Shown: positions 1 to 9,002 of the stretch, piece after piece | How the letters are laid out: every line of letters starts with the position of its first letter | Position numbering within the stretch: position 1 is the stretch's first letter | NCBI RefSeq assembly: GCF_006385685.1 | Contig: NZ_VFRP01000004.1 | Coordinates: forward strand, 186,001 to 250,000 | Reading direction: 5' to 3' | DNA from: Amaricoccus solimangrovi | Lineage (GTDB): Bacteria; Pseudomonadota; Alphaproteobacteria; Rhodobacterales; Rhodobacteraceae | Length of the DNA stretch: 64,000 nucleotides | Position numbers and translations under genes: made by a program | Notes under the pieces: generated by a model | Told to the model about the DNA's origin: nothing | The model's input: only the letters and a program-made list of their open reading frames with translations | Databases searched by the model: none

Positions 1-421
1 TCGCCGCCGAGCGCAGCATCGCCGGGCCGCCGATGTCGATGTTCTCGATGCAATCCGCGACCGGGGCGCCGGAGGCGACCGTCGCCTCGAACGGGTAGAG
101 ATTGACGACGAGCAGGTCGATCGGCCCGATCCCGTGCGCGGCGAGCGCGGCCTGATGGCTCTCGGCGTCGCGCACCGCGAGCAGCCCGCCGTGGACCACC
201 GGATGCAGCGTCTTGACGCGCCCGTCGAGCATCTCGGGGAAACCCGTGAGCTCGGCGACGTCGCGCACGGGCAGGCCCGCCTGCCGGATCGCCTGGGCGG
301 TGCCGCCGGTCGAGACGAGCTCCACCCCCCGCTCCGCCAGCGCGCGCGCGAGGTCCAGAAGCCCGGTCTTGTCGGACACCGACAAGAGGGCGCGGGTGAT
401 GGGCACGAGATCGGCGGGCAT
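1..421 (-). CDS. purH: PurH N-terminal part (IMP cyclohydrolase / AICAR formyltransferase), truncated by window edge
   Basis: The first 140 codons of the bifunctional enzyme for the last two steps of de novo IMP synthesis; the rest lies beyond base 1. The reverse strand reads [20 protein letters not shown], then a stretch with [10 protein letters not shown] and [15 protein letters not shown]. These are typical of the MGS-like IMP cyclohydrolase domain at the PurH N terminus. The ATG at 421 is preceded by GAAGGA about 8 bases upstream, so the start is well supported. It lies 35 bases downstream of the heparinase-like gene on the same strand, and rsmB and htpX precede that gene, so one transcript is possible. 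The C-terminal transformylase domain cannot be checked here. Confidence 0.93.
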   Translation of the reverse strand, partial: MPADLVPITRALLSVSDKTGLLDLARALAERGVELVSTGGTAQAIRQAGLPVRDVAELTGFPEMLDGRVKTLHPVVHGGLLAVRDAESHQAALAAHGIGPIDLLVVNLYPFEATVASGAPVADCIENIDIGGPAMLRSAA

Positions 422-456
422 GGGGGCGGTTCCTTCAAGGGGCTCTGGCGCGGCCC

Positions 457-2217
457 TCAGGGTTCGGCCGGCGCCCGCGCGAACGGGTCGGACGCGCGCG
501 GAGCCTCGGCGACGCGTCCGAAGGACCAGGTGATCTGCCCCAGATACTCGACCACCTCCGCGCGGACAACCACCTGTTTGGTCGTCCGTGGCCGCGCCGC
601 CCCGGGGTCGAACCAGACCGAATCCTCGATCTCGATCTCGCCCCCGGCGGCGCGGAACTGCCAGGGATCACCCTCCGGAACGGTGAGCGTCGCGACCTGG
701 CGATAGCCGTCGAATTCCACCCCGATCGACGGGTGGAGGTGGAAGCGCGCGGCGATGACCACGGATCCGCGCGCCGCCGCCCGGTCGAAGCGGGCGCGCG
801 CCTTCGCATCGGTCACGCTCAGGATTTCCTCGCCCCGCGCCTCGCGGCCGCGCGCGTCGAGAAAGATCCGCCGCTCGTGCAGGAGCCCGTGGCTCGCCAC
901 GTAGCCGTCCTGCGTCGCGAGCAGCCACATGCCGGTCGCGTCCTGCGCCTGCCGCACCGAGACCAGCGTCGGCCCGTCCTCCAGCCGTTCGCCGAAGGTC
1001 CGCGCCGCGAAATCGCGCGAGACGATCCGGGCGGAGGAGCGGTTGTCGACCTCGACCGTGCTCGCCGCCGCGGTCTGGCGGCAGAGATGCGCCCAGTCCG
1101 CGCCGAAATCCTGCCCCGGGCCGGCGTTGACGACGAGCGGCTGGCGGCCGTCGCTCATCTCGAAGGCGAGCGCGGAGGCATGGGCGCCGAGCGCCGCCGC
1201 GCCCGACGGGGGCGCCGCGCCGTCCATGACGAGCGTCAGGCGCCCGCCGGTCAGCCGGACATAGCCCATCGGGAGCCGGGGCTTGGCCTGCGCGCCGAGG
1301 CGCAGTTCCGCGAGCGCGAGGTCGAGCCGCTCCGGCGTTCCCGGCCCGCCGCCATGGAAGCGCGCGAGCGCGCCGTCGCCGAGACGGAGCGCGCGCAAAA
1401 CCGGCACCGCCCGGGCGATCGCGGCGAGAAGCGCCGGGCTCGCGGGCGCCGCGCCGTCCTCGAGCAGCCGCGCGGTCCAGGTGAGCAGGATCACCGCCTC
1501 CGCCAGATCCTCGGGCACCCGGGAGGCCATCGCCCCCTCGGCGTCGATATATTCCCCCGCCACCTCGCCCAGCAGGGCGACATGCGCGCCATGCTCGCGA
1601 TGCGGCAGAACCCGGCCAACCCAGACGAGACCCGCGAGCGCGCGGAGCCGGGCGAGCCCGTCCGGCGCCTTCTCCCAGGCCGCGCCGAGATAGCGCCCCT
1701 GGGCGGCGAGCGCGCGCCAGAAGCGATCCGCCCCGCCCTGATCGACGCCCTGGGTCAGCATCCCGGCGTGCAGGCTCCAGGCCATCGCGCGAAGGCCCGC
1801 GCTTTCCGGCGCCCAGCCGGGGCCGGAGCCCGAGCCGTAGTGCCGGATCCAGTCGAAGGTCCAGGATTGCGCGAGGCCGCGCGCCGCCCGGCTCCCGAGC
1901 GTCGCGAGATCCTCGAGCCAGCGGAAATCCTGCCGCGCCGCCTCGACGCGCGCCACCTGCCCCGCGGGCGGAACGGCGTCCCAGATCGAGCCCGGCCCCA
2001 CGGGGAGTTCGAGCCCGTCGAACACGGGCCAGAGGCCAGCCACCATGCGCCGCCCGCGATCCGCGTCGCCGTGCAGCGGCGGCTCTGGCAGCGTCTCGGC
2101 CACCTTCGGCTTGGCCCCGAGCTTCGCGCGGCTCGCGCGGACGCGGTTCCGCAACTGATCGCCGGGACGCGCCAGCCGGGCGCCCAGCGCCTTCAGGAAC
2201 AGAGCGGAATTCGCCAT
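457..2217 (-). CDS. Heparinase II/III family protein
   Basis: 586 residues. The N-terminal half is alpha-helical and rich in Trp and Arg (around residues 90-250, e.g. [10 protein letters not shown]). The C-terminal half is beta-rich, with features typical of the heparinase II/III-like domain of polysaccharide lyases, such as [20 protein letters not shown] and [15 protein letters not shown]. The family contains lyases that cleave uronic-acid polysaccharides, but this alphaproteobacterial branch sits among housekeeping genes and its substrate is unknown. No signal peptide is obvious, which is odd for a secreted lyase. It lies between rsmB and purH on the same strand. The ATG at 2217 gives the conventional start. 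The family call is confident; a lyase activity is inference. Confidence 0.85.
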   Translation of the reverse strand: MANSALFLKALGARLARPGDQLRNRVRASRAKLGAKPKVAETLPEPPLHGDADRGRRMVAGLWPVFDGLELPVGPGSIWDAVPPAGQVARVEAARQDFRWLEDLATLGSRAARGLAQSWTFDWIRHYGSGSGPGWAPESAGLRAMAWSLHAGMLTQGVDQGGADRFWRALAAQGRYLGAAWEKAPDGLARLRALAGLVWVGRVLPHREHGAHVALLGEVAGEYIDAEGAMASRVPEDLAEAVILLTWTARLLEDGAAPASPALLAAIARAVPVLRALRLGDGALARFHGGGPGTPERLDLALAELRLGAQAKPRLPMGYVRLTGGRLTLVMDGAAPPSGAAALGAHASALAFEMSDGRQPLVVNAGPGQDFGADWAHLCRQTAAASTVEVDNRSSARIVSRDFAARTFGERLEDGPTLVSVRQAQDATGMWLLATQDGYVASHGLLHERRIFLDARGREARGEEILSVTDAKARARFDRAAARGSVVIAARFHLHPSIGVEFDGYRQVATLTVPEGDPWQFRAAGGEIEIEDSVWFDPGAARPRTTKQVVVRAEVVEYLGQITWSFGRVAEAPRASDPFARAPAEP

Positions 2218-2355
2218 GACGGCTTCGAAAACTGCCTCGGGAACCAGAATTTTCGTGTCCCCGTGAGCCTAGAGCATCCCGGGAAGGCGGGAAACGGCTT
2301 TCGGGGACAGGAGTTCACGCGCCTCCGCCGGCGTGGCTTCCGTGCCATCCCGGGT

Positions 2356-3684
2356 TCAGCCCCGGGCGAGCACCGCGGCGAAGAACCCGTCCATCCCGCC
2401 GCGCTCCGCCCAGAAGTCCGGCCGCGTCCGGAGCGCGCCCTCGGGCGTGATCCAGGCCGGATCGAGCCCGAGCCCGGCGGGCGGCGGAAGGGGCCGCGCC
2501 TCCGGCGTCTCCGCGCGGAAACGCGCGATCCGCTCCTCCCCTTCCGCGGGCAGGAGCGAGCAGACGCAGTAGACGAGGCGCCCGCCCGGGGCGAGCCAGG
2601 TCCAGGCGCGGGCGAGCAGCGCGGCCTGAAGCCCGGTCAGCGCCGCCACCTCGGCGCCGCCGCGCAGATGCGGCAGGTCGGGATGGCGCCGGATGGTCCC
2701 GGTCGCCGAACAGGGCGCGTCGAGCAGGATGGCGTCGAACGGCGCCTCCGGCGCCCAGTCCCGCGCATCCGCGACGACGATCTCGGCCCCGAGCCCGGTC
2801 CGCGCGAGATTGTCGCGGAGCCGCCCGAGCCGCCCCTCCGAAATGTCGAGCGCGGTGACGCGCGCGCCCGCCGCGGCGAGTTGCAGCGTCTTTCCCCCCG
2901 GCGCGGCGCAGAGATCGAGCACGCGGAGCCCCGCCACCGGCCCGAGCAGGCGCGCGGGCAGCGCGGCGGCGACGTCCTGCACCCACCAGTCGCCGCTCTC
3001 GTAACCCGGCAGCGCGGAAAGCTGGCTCCGCGTCCGGAGCCGGAGCGAACCGGTCGGCAGGAGTTCGGCGCCGAGCCGCTCGGCCCAGAGCGCGGCCGCC
3101 GCCGGATCGCGCGGAGTGAGATCGACGGGCGGCGGTCCGGCGTGATGCGCGGCGGTGATGGCGGCGAGCACCTCCGGCCCATAGGCGCGGCGGAGCGGCT
3201 TCGCGAGCCAGGGCGGCGTCTCCGCCTCCGCCGCCGTTTCCCAGAGCTCCGCCCCGCGTTCGCCGATCCGCCGGCCGACCGCGTTGACGAGCCCGGCGAG
3301 ATGGCGCCCCTTCGGATGCTGGCGCGTCAGCCGGACGGCCGCGTCCACCGCCGCGTGCGCCGGCACCGCGTCGAGCCGCGTCTCGGCCACGGCGAGGCGG
3401 AGCGCGTTCAGCGCCGGGGCGGCGGGGGGCTTGGTCAGGAAGGCCGAGAGCACGGCGTCGATCCGGCCGAGATGGCGCAGCGCGCCGGTCGCGAGCGCCT
3501 GCGCCCGCGCCCGGTCGGCCGGGACGAGGCCGGCGAGCGGCCCGGCGGGCGCCGCGATCTGATCGGCGAGGCTCGCGCCACGTTCGAGCACGCCGGCGAG
3601 GAGCGCGGCGGCGGCGCTCCGCGCCGCGAGGCCCGGCACCGCCTCGGGACGGTCCGCGCCCGCCCGCGCCTGGGCCCGGCTCAC
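2356..3684 (-). CDS. rsmB: RsmB/NOP-family 16S rRNA cytosine-C5 methyltransferase
   Basis: 442 residues, the usual RsmB size. The N-terminal ~140 residues are NusB-like and helical. A SAM-dependent methyltransferase domain follows. Visible motifs are [15 protein letters not shown] (SAM-binding motif I), [18 protein letters not shown] (motif IV with its Cys) and [15 protein letters not shown] (motif VI with the catalytic Cys). The family uses SAM to make m5C in 16S rRNA. The start is a GTG at 3684 that overlaps the htpX stop in a GTGA, so translation is probably coupled to htpX. The Thr of the usual YCTCS motif is Val here. RsmB rather than RsmF is favoured by the NusB-like N terminus. Confidence 0.92.
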   Translation of the reverse strand: MSRAQARAGADRPEAVPGLAARSAAAALLAGVLERGASLADQIAAPAGPLAGLVPADRARAQALATGALRHLGRIDAVLSAFLTKPPAAPALNALRLAVAETRLDAVPAHAAVDAAVRLTRQHPKGRHLAGLVNAVGRRIGERGAELWETAAEAETPPWLAKPLRRAYGPEVLAAITAAHHAGPPPVDLTPRDPAAAALWAERLGAELLPTGSLRLRTRSQLSALPGYESGDWWVQDVAAALPARLLGPVAGLRVLDLCAAPGGKTLQLAAAGARVTALDISEGRLGRLRDNLARTGLGAEIVVADARDWAPEAPFDAILLDAPCSATGTIRRHPDLPHLRGGAEVAALTGLQAALLARAWTWLAPGGRLVYCVCSLLPAEGEERIARFRAETPEARPLPPPAGLGLDPAWITPEGALRTRPDFWAERGGMDGFFAAVLARG

Positions 3685-4637
3685 CGGCGCCCGGCGGGCC
3701 GGCCCGCGCTCGGAATGCTGGTGGGCCGCAGGCCCGCCTCGTCGAACGCCCGCTCCGGCATCGGCGCGCGGCGCGCGGACCCGCCCGCGCGGCCACCGCC
3801 CGCCATCGCCTCGAGCGCGCGGATGCGGTTCTCGACATTCGGGTGGGTCGAGAAGAGGTTGTCCATGCGCTGGCCCGAGAGCGGGTTGATGATGAAGAGC
3901 GGCGCCGTCGCCGGGCTGCGCTCGGCGCTCGGCATCTCGATCCGGTGCGCGTGGCCGGAGATCTTGCGCAGCGCGCTCGCAAGCGCGAGCGGCTTGCCGG
4001 AGATCTCGGCGCCCAGCTTGTCGGCGGAATATTCCCGCGTCCGGCTGATCGTCATCTGGATCACCATCGCCGCGAGCGGCGCGAAGAAGACCGCGAGCAG
4101 CACCGCGATCGGCCCGAGCGGGTTGTCGCGGTCGCGCGAGCCGCCCCCGAAGAAGAGGCCGAACTGCGCGAGCATCGAGATCGCGCCCGCCACCGTGGCC
4201 GCGACGGTCATGATGAGCGTGTCGCGGTTCCTGATATGGGCGAGTTCGTGGGCGATCACGCCTTCGAGTTCCTCCCGGCTCAGGAGCTGGAGGATGCCGG
4301 TCGTCGCGGCGACGGCGGCGTTTTGCGGATCGCGCCCGGTCGCGAAGGCGTTCGGCTGGTCGGCGCGCACGATGAAGACGCGCGGCATCGGCAGGCCGGC
4401 GTTCTTCGCGAGTCGCGCGACCATGTCGTGGAGCTCCGGCGCGGAGGCCCGTGTCACCGCCTCGGCGTTATGCGCGCGCAGCGCCAGCTTGTCGGAATTC
4501 CAGTAGGCGAAGGCATTGGTCCCGATCGCGAAGACGAGCGCGATCAGCATGCCGCCGGTGCCGCCGATCAGGTAGCCCACGCCCATGAAGAGCGCGGTCA
4601 GCCCGGCGAGCAGCAGCATCGTCCTGAAGTAGTTCAT
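3681..4637 (-). CDS. htpX: HtpX-type membrane zinc metalloprotease
   Basis: 318 residues from the ATG at 4637 ([19 protein letters not shown]). The open frame extends 24 codons further, but the canonical HtpX N terminus and a GGAGG four bases upstream fix this start. Two hydrophobic segments lie at about residues 5-50. The M48 zinc site [13 protein letters not shown] lies near residue 135, with further membrane segments at about 150-210. A Glu in the EYSADK region is the probable third ligand. The C terminus has the [14 protein letters not shown] stretch usual in HtpX. The enzyme takes part in quality control of inner-membrane proteins. It is the first gene of a probable htpX-rsmB unit and is divergent from the DUF1674 gene. 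Confidence 0.94.
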   Translation of the reverse strand: MNYFRTMLLLAGLTALFMGVGYLIGGTGGMLIALVFAIGTNAFAYWNSDKLALRAHNAEAVTRASAPELHDMVARLAKNAGLPMPRVFIVRADQPNAFATGRDPQNAAVAATTGILQLLSREELEGVIAHELAHIRNRDTLIMTVAATVAGAISMLAQFGLFFGGGSRDRDNPLGPIAVLLAVFFAPLAAMVIQMTISRTREYSADKLGAEISGKPLALASALRKISGHAHRIEMPSAERSPATAPLFIINPLSGQRMDNLFSTHPNVENRIRALEAMAGGGRAGGSARRAPMPERAFDEAGLRPTSIPSAGRPAGRR

Positions 4638-4728
4638 CCGTCCTCCACCCCCGAAGCCGCGTCGAACCGCCCTTGCGAGCGGCGGCGCCGGGACCATATG
4701 ATCGGCCAACCGATCCGGGAGACTATAT

Positions 4729-4917
4729 ATGTCCAGCCAGCCGACTGAAAAAGAGGCGCGTCAGGCCGCCCAGGCCGCCCGCGCGCTGGCCGAAGCCGCG
4801 GAACGGCGCGCGGGCGAGCCCGCGCGGATCCTTCCCGTCGAGCACGGCGGCCCCTCCGGCCCCGAGCCGACACGCTACGGCGACTGGGAGAAGAAGGGCA
4901 TCGTCAGCGATTTCTGA
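4729..4917 (+). CDS. DUF1674 family protein (SDHAF4-like)
   Basis: A 62-residue protein with an Ala-rich helical N terminus and the signature C terminus [17 protein letters not shown], which defines DUF1674. Eukaryotic members (SDHAF4) help load the flavinated subunit during succinate dehydrogenase assembly. A similar role here is an inference from the family, since no sdh genes are in the window. The ATG at 4729 is preceded by an AT-rich CTATAT stretch and only a weak Shine-Dalgarno. It is divergent from htpX across 91 bases and is followed after four bases by a glycosyltransferase-like gene, so the two probably share a transcript. Confidence 0.9.
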   Translation: MSSQPTEKEARQAAQAARALAEAAERRAGEPARILPVEHGGPSGPEPTRYGDWEKKGIVSDF

Positions 4918-4921
4918 GACG

Positions 4922-5740
4922 ATGCCGGGCGCGCCGATCAAGCAGGTCGTCTGCATCAACTGGGGCACCAAGTACGGCGCGCCTTACGTGAACCGGCTCT
5001 ACGCCGGGGTCGCGCGCAACATCACGCCGCCCTTCAGCTTCACCTGCTTCACCGACACCGAGGCGGGTCTGCGCCCGGAGGTGCGGCGCTTCCCGCTGCC
5101 GCCGATCGACGTGGCGATGCCGACGGGGACGAAGGGGATCTGGCCGAAGGCGCGGCTCTGGGGGGCGGAACTCGGAGATCTGACCGGGCCGGTGCTGTTC
5201 ATGGATCTCGACCTCGTCGTGACCGGGAACATGGACGGGTTCTTCACCGAAGGGGCCCCGGATGACGTGATCCTCGCCCGAAATCCCTCCACGCCGCTCG
5301 AGAAGCTCGGCCAGACCTCGCTCTTCCGCTTCCCCGTCGGCAAGCTCCTGCCGCTTCAGGAGCGGTTCCGGGCCGATCCGCAGGGAGTCGCGGACACCTA
5401 CCGTTTCGAGCAGCGCTTCGTCACGCGCGAGGCGCCGGGCGGGATCTCGTTCTGGCCTTCGGGCTGGGTCAGGAGCTTCCGCAACGACTGCGCCCGGCCG
5501 TTTCCGCTGAACTTCTTCCTGCCGCCCCGGCTGCCGGAAGGCGCGAAGGTGGTGATCTTTCCGGGTGGCCTGCTGCCGCCGCATGCGATCGCCGGGCACT
5601 GGGGCCGGCACTACCGGCCGATGACGCGGATGGAGCACCTCAGGGGCGTGTTCGGGCCGGACCGCCCCGACCCGCCGCTGCGCTATCTGCGGCATTTCAT
5701 CCTGCCGAGCGACTGGGTGGCGAAGGCCTGGGCGGAGTGA
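4922..5740 (+). CDS. Glycosyltransferase-like protein of unknown acceptor
   Basis: 272 residues from MPGAPIKQVVCINWGTKYG. The frame is open upstream through the DUF1674 gene, but that part is low-complexity shadow, so the ATG four bases after the DUF1674 stop is taken. The N terminus resembles a Rossmann-type GT-A start (VVCINWGTKYGAPYVNRLY). At about residues 95-105 there is VLFMDLDLVVTGNMDGF, in which DLD matches the metal-binding DxD of GT-A glycosyltransferases. No membrane segment is visible, so it is probably cytoplasmic. The sugar donor and acceptor cannot be deduced. It ends just before a palindromic repeat that separates it from polA. Confidence 0.72.
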   Translation: MPGAPIKQVVCINWGTKYGAPYVNRLYAGVARNITPPFSFTCFTDTEAGLRPEVRRFPLPPIDVAMPTGTKGIWPKARLWGAELGDLTGPVLFMDLDLVVTGNMDGFFTEGAPDDVILARNPSTPLEKLGQTSLFRFPVGKLLPLQERFRADPQGVADTYRFEQRFVTREAPGGISFWPSGWVRSFRNDCARPFPLNFFLPPRLPEGAKVVIFPGGLLPPHAIAGHWGRHYRPMTRMEHLRGVFGPDRPDPPLRYLRHFILPSDWVAKAWAE

Positions 5741-5770
5741 GCGGGGACGGCGGCGCGGGGTGAAGGGGAT

Positions 5771-5827
5771 GGCGGACCGAGGTCCGCCCTACGCCCCGTA
5801 GGGCGGACATTTGTCCGCCGCCCCCTC
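5771..5827. repeat. Tandem palindromes between convergent genes (copy 1 of a dispersed repeat)
   Basis: Two near-identical palindromes stand in tandem: GGCGGACC-GA-GGTCCGCC (5771-5788) and GGCGGACA-TT-TGTCCGCC (5802-5819). A third inverted pair, CCCTACG/CGTAGGG, links them. The 32 bases 5796-5827 recur with one mismatch at 63252-63283, also between convergent genes. No oligo-T follows either arm. Likely roles are a bidirectional termination or RNA-stabilising element, or a REP-type repeat. Confidence 0.75.
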
Positions 5828-5831
5828 GCGC

Positions 5832-8657
5832 TCAATGCGCCGCCGCCCAGTTCGCGCCGCTGCCCGCCTCCACGACCAGCGGCACGTCGAGCGCGAGGAC
5901 CGGCATCGTCGCCGCCTCCATCACCGCCCTGACCGCCGCCGCCGTCTCCTCGACCGCGCCGGCCTCGACCTCGAAGAGAAGCTCGTCGTGCACGGTCAGG
6001 AGCATCTTCGCCGGCAGCCCCGCGATCGCCGCCGGCACCCGGATCATCGCGCGGCGGATGATGTCGGCGGCGGTGCCCTGGATCGGCGCGTTGATCGCCG
6101 CGCGCTGGGCGAAACCCGCGTGCGGCCCCTTCGCATTGATCTCGGGCGTGTGGATGCGCCGGCCGAACAGCGTCTCGACATGGCCGTTCGCCTTGGCGAA
6201 GGCGACGGTCGCGTCCATGTACTCGCGGATGCCGGGGAAGCGCTCGAAATAGGTGTCGATGAACTTCTTCGCCACGTCGCGCGGGATGCGCAGATTGTTG
6301 GCGAGACCGAAGGCCGAGATCCCGTAGATGACGCCGAAATTGATCGCCTTCGCCTGCCGGCGGATGTGGCTCGGCATCCCCTCGATCGGCACGCCGAACA
6401 TCTCGGAGGCGGTCATCGCATGGATGTCGAGCCCCTCGCGGAACGCCTCCTTGAGCGCGGGAATGTCGGCGATATGGGCGAGGATGCGGAGCTCGATCTG
6501 GCTGTAGTCGAGGCTCAGCAGCTGCTGGCCCTTCTCGGCGACGAAGGCCTCGCGGATCCGCCGCCCCTCCTCGGTCCGGACCGGGATGTTCTGCAGGTTC
6601 GGATCGGTCGAGGCGAGCCGGCCGGTATTGGCGCCCGCGATCAGGTAGGAGGTGTGCACCCGCCCGGTGCGCGGATTGATCGCCGCCTGCAGCGAATCGG
6701 TATAGGTCGATTTCAGCTTCGAGATCTGGCGCCAGTCGAGCACCCGCGCCGGCAGGTCGTGCCCCTGCGCCGCGAGTTCCTCGAGGATGTCGGCGCCGGT
6801 CCCGTAGGCGCCGGTCTTGCCGCGCTTGCCGCCCGGCAGGCTCATCTGGTCGAACAGAACCTCGCCGAGCTGCTTGGGCGAGCCGATGTTGAACCTGCCC
6901 CCCGCGAGCCTGTGGATCTCGTCCTCGAGCCCCGCCATGCGCTGGGCGAAATCGCCGGAGAGGCGCGACAGCTGGCCCCGGTCCACGCGGATCCCGTGCG
7001 CCTCCATCTCGGCCAGCACCGGGACGAGCGGGCGTTCCAGCGTCTCGTAGACCCGCGTCACCTTCGCGAAAGGGAGCCGGGGGCGCAGCGTCGCGCGGAG
7101 CCGCCAGGCAACCTCCGCCTCCTCCGCCGCGAAGGGCGCGGCGGCCTCGATCACGACTTCCCCGAAGGTCTTGGGTCCGCGCCCGCCCATCAGCGACTTG
7201 CGCGGGATCACCGCGTGGCCGAGATATTTCTCGGCCAGCAGGTCGAGCCCGTGCCCGTGCAGCCCGGCGAAGAGCGCGTAGCTCAGGAGCATCGTGTCCT
7301 CGATCGGCGCGACCGCGACCCCGTGGCGGAGCAGGATCTTGGTGTCGGCCTTCATGTCGTGGCCAATCTTCAGGATCGCCGGATCCTCGAGCACGGGACG
7401 CAGCAGCGCGAGCGCGTCGTCGAGGGGCATCTGGCCCGGCACGCGGGTCTCGCCGCTCAGCAGATCGGCGGGGCCGCTCATGTGGCCGAGCGGGAGATAG
7501 GCGCGCTCGCCCGGCCCGGTCGCGAGCGAGATCCCGACGAGATCGGCCAGCATCTCGTCCGGGCCGTCCATCTTGACGCCGATCGCCACCGTGTCGCGAT
7601 CCGCGATCCGCGCGACCCAGGCTTCGAGCGCCGCGGCGTCGCGGATGACCTCATGGCGCGCGGGATCGAGCGGCGGGAATTCCGGCCGGGCCGGACCCTG
7701 CGACGCCTCCGCGCGCGGCGCGGCGCCCGCGCCCGGCGCCGTCGCGGCCTCGGCGACCGGCGCCGCGACGCCGAGCTTCGCGGCGACGCGCGCGGTCAGC
7801 GTGCGGAATTCCATCCTGTCGAGAAAGCCGAGCAGCGTCTCGGGATCGGGCTCGCGCACCTCGAGCGTCTCGAGCGGCTCCTCGACCGGCGTGTCGCATC
7901 TGAGCGTCACCAGATCGCGCGAGACGCGGATCTGGTCGGCGAAATTGATCAGCGTCTCGCGCCGCTTCGGCTGCTTCACCTCGGAGGCGCGGGCGAGCAG
8001 CGTGTCGAGATCGCCGTAATCGGCGATGAGCTGCGCCGCCGTCTTGATGCCGATCCCGGGGGCGCCGGGGATGTTGTCGACGGAATCGCCCGCGAGCGCC
8101 TGCACCTCGATCACATGCTCGGGATAGACGCCGAACTTCTCGAACACCTCGTCGCGCCCGATCCGCCGGTTCTTCATGATGTCGAACATCTCGATCCCGG
8201 GCCGGACCAGCTGCATCAGGTCCTTGTCCGAGGAGATGATCGTCACATGCCCCCCCGCCTCGGCCGCCTGGCAGGCATAGGTCGCGATGATGTCGTCGGC
8301 CTCGTAGCCCTCGAGCTCGACGCAGGCGAGGTTGAAGGCGCGCGTCGCCTCCCGGATCAGCGGGAATTGCGGGCGCAGGTCCTCCGGCGGCTCCGGCCGC
8401 TGCGCCTTGTAGGCGGGATAGAGCGCGTTGCGGAAGGTCCGGGCGGAATGGTCGAAGACGACGGCGACATGGGTCGGCGCGTCGGCCCCCTTCGCATCCT
8501 CGACCATCTTGTAGACCATGTTGCAGAAACCCGCGACGGCGCCGATCGGCAGGCCGTCGGACTTCCGCGTGAGCGGCGGCAGGGCGTGATAGGCGCGGAA
8601 GATGAACCCCGAGCCGTCGATCAGATGGAGATGATGCCCCTTGCCGAAACGCTCCAC
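5832..8657 (-). CDS. polA: DNA polymerase I
   Basis: 941 residues with the full three-domain layout. The 5' nuclease lies at about 1-300 (LHLIDGSGFIFRAYHALPPL, YEADDIIATYA, AGDSVDNIPGAPGIG). A 3'-5' exonuclease-like domain lies at about 340-530 and the family A polymerase at about 550-941 (LLSLDYSQIELRILAHI for motif A, RRQAKAINFGVIYGIS for motif B, LTVHDELLFEV for motif C). The polymerase and 5' nuclease sites look intact. The proofreading site does not: the DxE of Exo I aligns with G360 and K362, and the Exo III YxxxD is FxxxE (509-513). Only the Exo II Asp (D438) remains. The gene is convergent with the glycosyltransferase-like gene. It fills gaps and removes primers in replication and repair. 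Confidence 0.97.
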   Translation of the reverse strand: MERFGKGHHLHLIDGSGFIFRAYHALPPLTRKSDGLPIGAVAGFCNMVYKMVEDAKGADAPTHVAVVFDHSARTFRNALYPAYKAQRPEPPEDLRPQFPLIREATRAFNLACVELEGYEADDIIATYACQAAEAGGHVTIISSDKDLMQLVRPGIEMFDIMKNRRIGRDEVFEKFGVYPEHVIEVQALAGDSVDNIPGAPGIGIKTAAQLIADYGDLDTLLARASEVKQPKRRETLINFADQIRVSRDLVTLRCDTPVEEPLETLEVREPDPETLLGFLDRMEFRTLTARVAAKLGVAAPVAEAATAPGAGAAPRAEASQGPARPEFPPLDPARHEVIRDAAALEAWVARIADRDTVAIGVKMDGPDEMLADLVGISLATGPGERAYLPLGHMSGPADLLSGETRVPGQMPLDDALALLRPVLEDPAILKIGHDMKADTKILLRHGVAVAPIEDTMLLSYALFAGLHGHGLDLLAEKYLGHAVIPRKSLMGGRGPKTFGEVVIEAAAPFAAEEAEVAWRLRATLRPRLPFAKVTRVYETLERPLVPVLAEMEAHGIRVDRGQLSRLSGDFAQRMAGLEDEIHRLAGGRFNIGSPKQLGEVLFDQMSLPGGKRGKTGAYGTGADILEELAAQGHDLPARVLDWRQISKLKSTYTDSLQAAINPRTGRVHTSYLIAGANTGRLASTDPNLQNIPVRTEEGRRIREAFVAEKGQQLLSLDYSQIELRILAHIADIPALKEAFREGLDIHAMTASEMFGVPIEGMPSHIRRQAKAINFGVIYGISAFGLANNLRIPRDVAKKFIDTYFERFPGIREYMDATVAFAKANGHVETLFGRRIHTPEINAKGPHAGFAQRAAINAPIQGTAADIIRRAMIRVPAAIAGLPAKMLLTVHDELLFEVEAGAVEETAAAVRAVMEAATMPVLALDVPLVVEAGSGANWAAAH

Positions 8658-8687
8658 ATCAATGGCCCCCTCGGCCTCAGGTCGGGA

Positions 8688-8873
8688 TCAGTGGTGACCG
8701 GCTTCGGCGCCGGGCTTCAGCACGTAGCGCCTGTCGCAGTAGCCGCATTCGACATAGCCCTTCACGGGATCGATCTCGAGCCAGACGCGGGGATGTCCGC
8801 CCGCCCCGCCGCCCCCGTCGCAGGCGACGCGGCTCTTGGTCACTTCGATCATCTCCGGCTCGGGCGCAGGCAT
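8688..8873 (-). CDS. zf-CHCC zinc-finger protein (NDUFS6-like domain)
   Basis: 61 residues. After an acidic N terminus it carries VACDGGGGAGGHPRVWLEI and then YVECGYCDRRYVL, giving the C...H...CxxC pattern of the zf-CHCC domain. The same domain is found in the NDUFS6 accessory subunit of mitochondrial complex I and in stand-alone alphaproteobacterial proteins. A link to complex I is family knowledge; nothing nearby confirms it. The ATG at 8873 gives MPAPEPEMIEV. It lies 30 bases upstream of polA on the same strand. Confidence 0.85.
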   Translation of the reverse strand: MPAPEPEMIEVTKSRVACDGGGGAGGHPRVWLEIDPVKGYVECGYCDRRYVLKPGAEAGHH

Positions 8874-9002
8874 GAAGGGGCTCCGTGATTGGGCGCGGGT
8901 CGCGCCTGATTAGCCCCAAGTTAGCCGGGCGGCAATGGGCGCCGCAACGGGAGAAGCGGCGCCCGGCGCGGCGGACGACCAGACGGCGGGTGAGGCGGCG
9001 GG

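Noticed and set aside
733-4506. A 1257-codon plus-strand open frame opposite the heparinase-like gene, rsmB and htpX
   Set aside because: Arg/Pro/Gly-rich translation with no family motifs, antisense to three well-supported genes; a by-product of high GC and codon bias.
5811-8888. A 1025-codon plus-strand frame opposite polA
   Set aside because: Antisense shadow of polA; composition is His/Arg/Asp-rich and no domain is recognisable.
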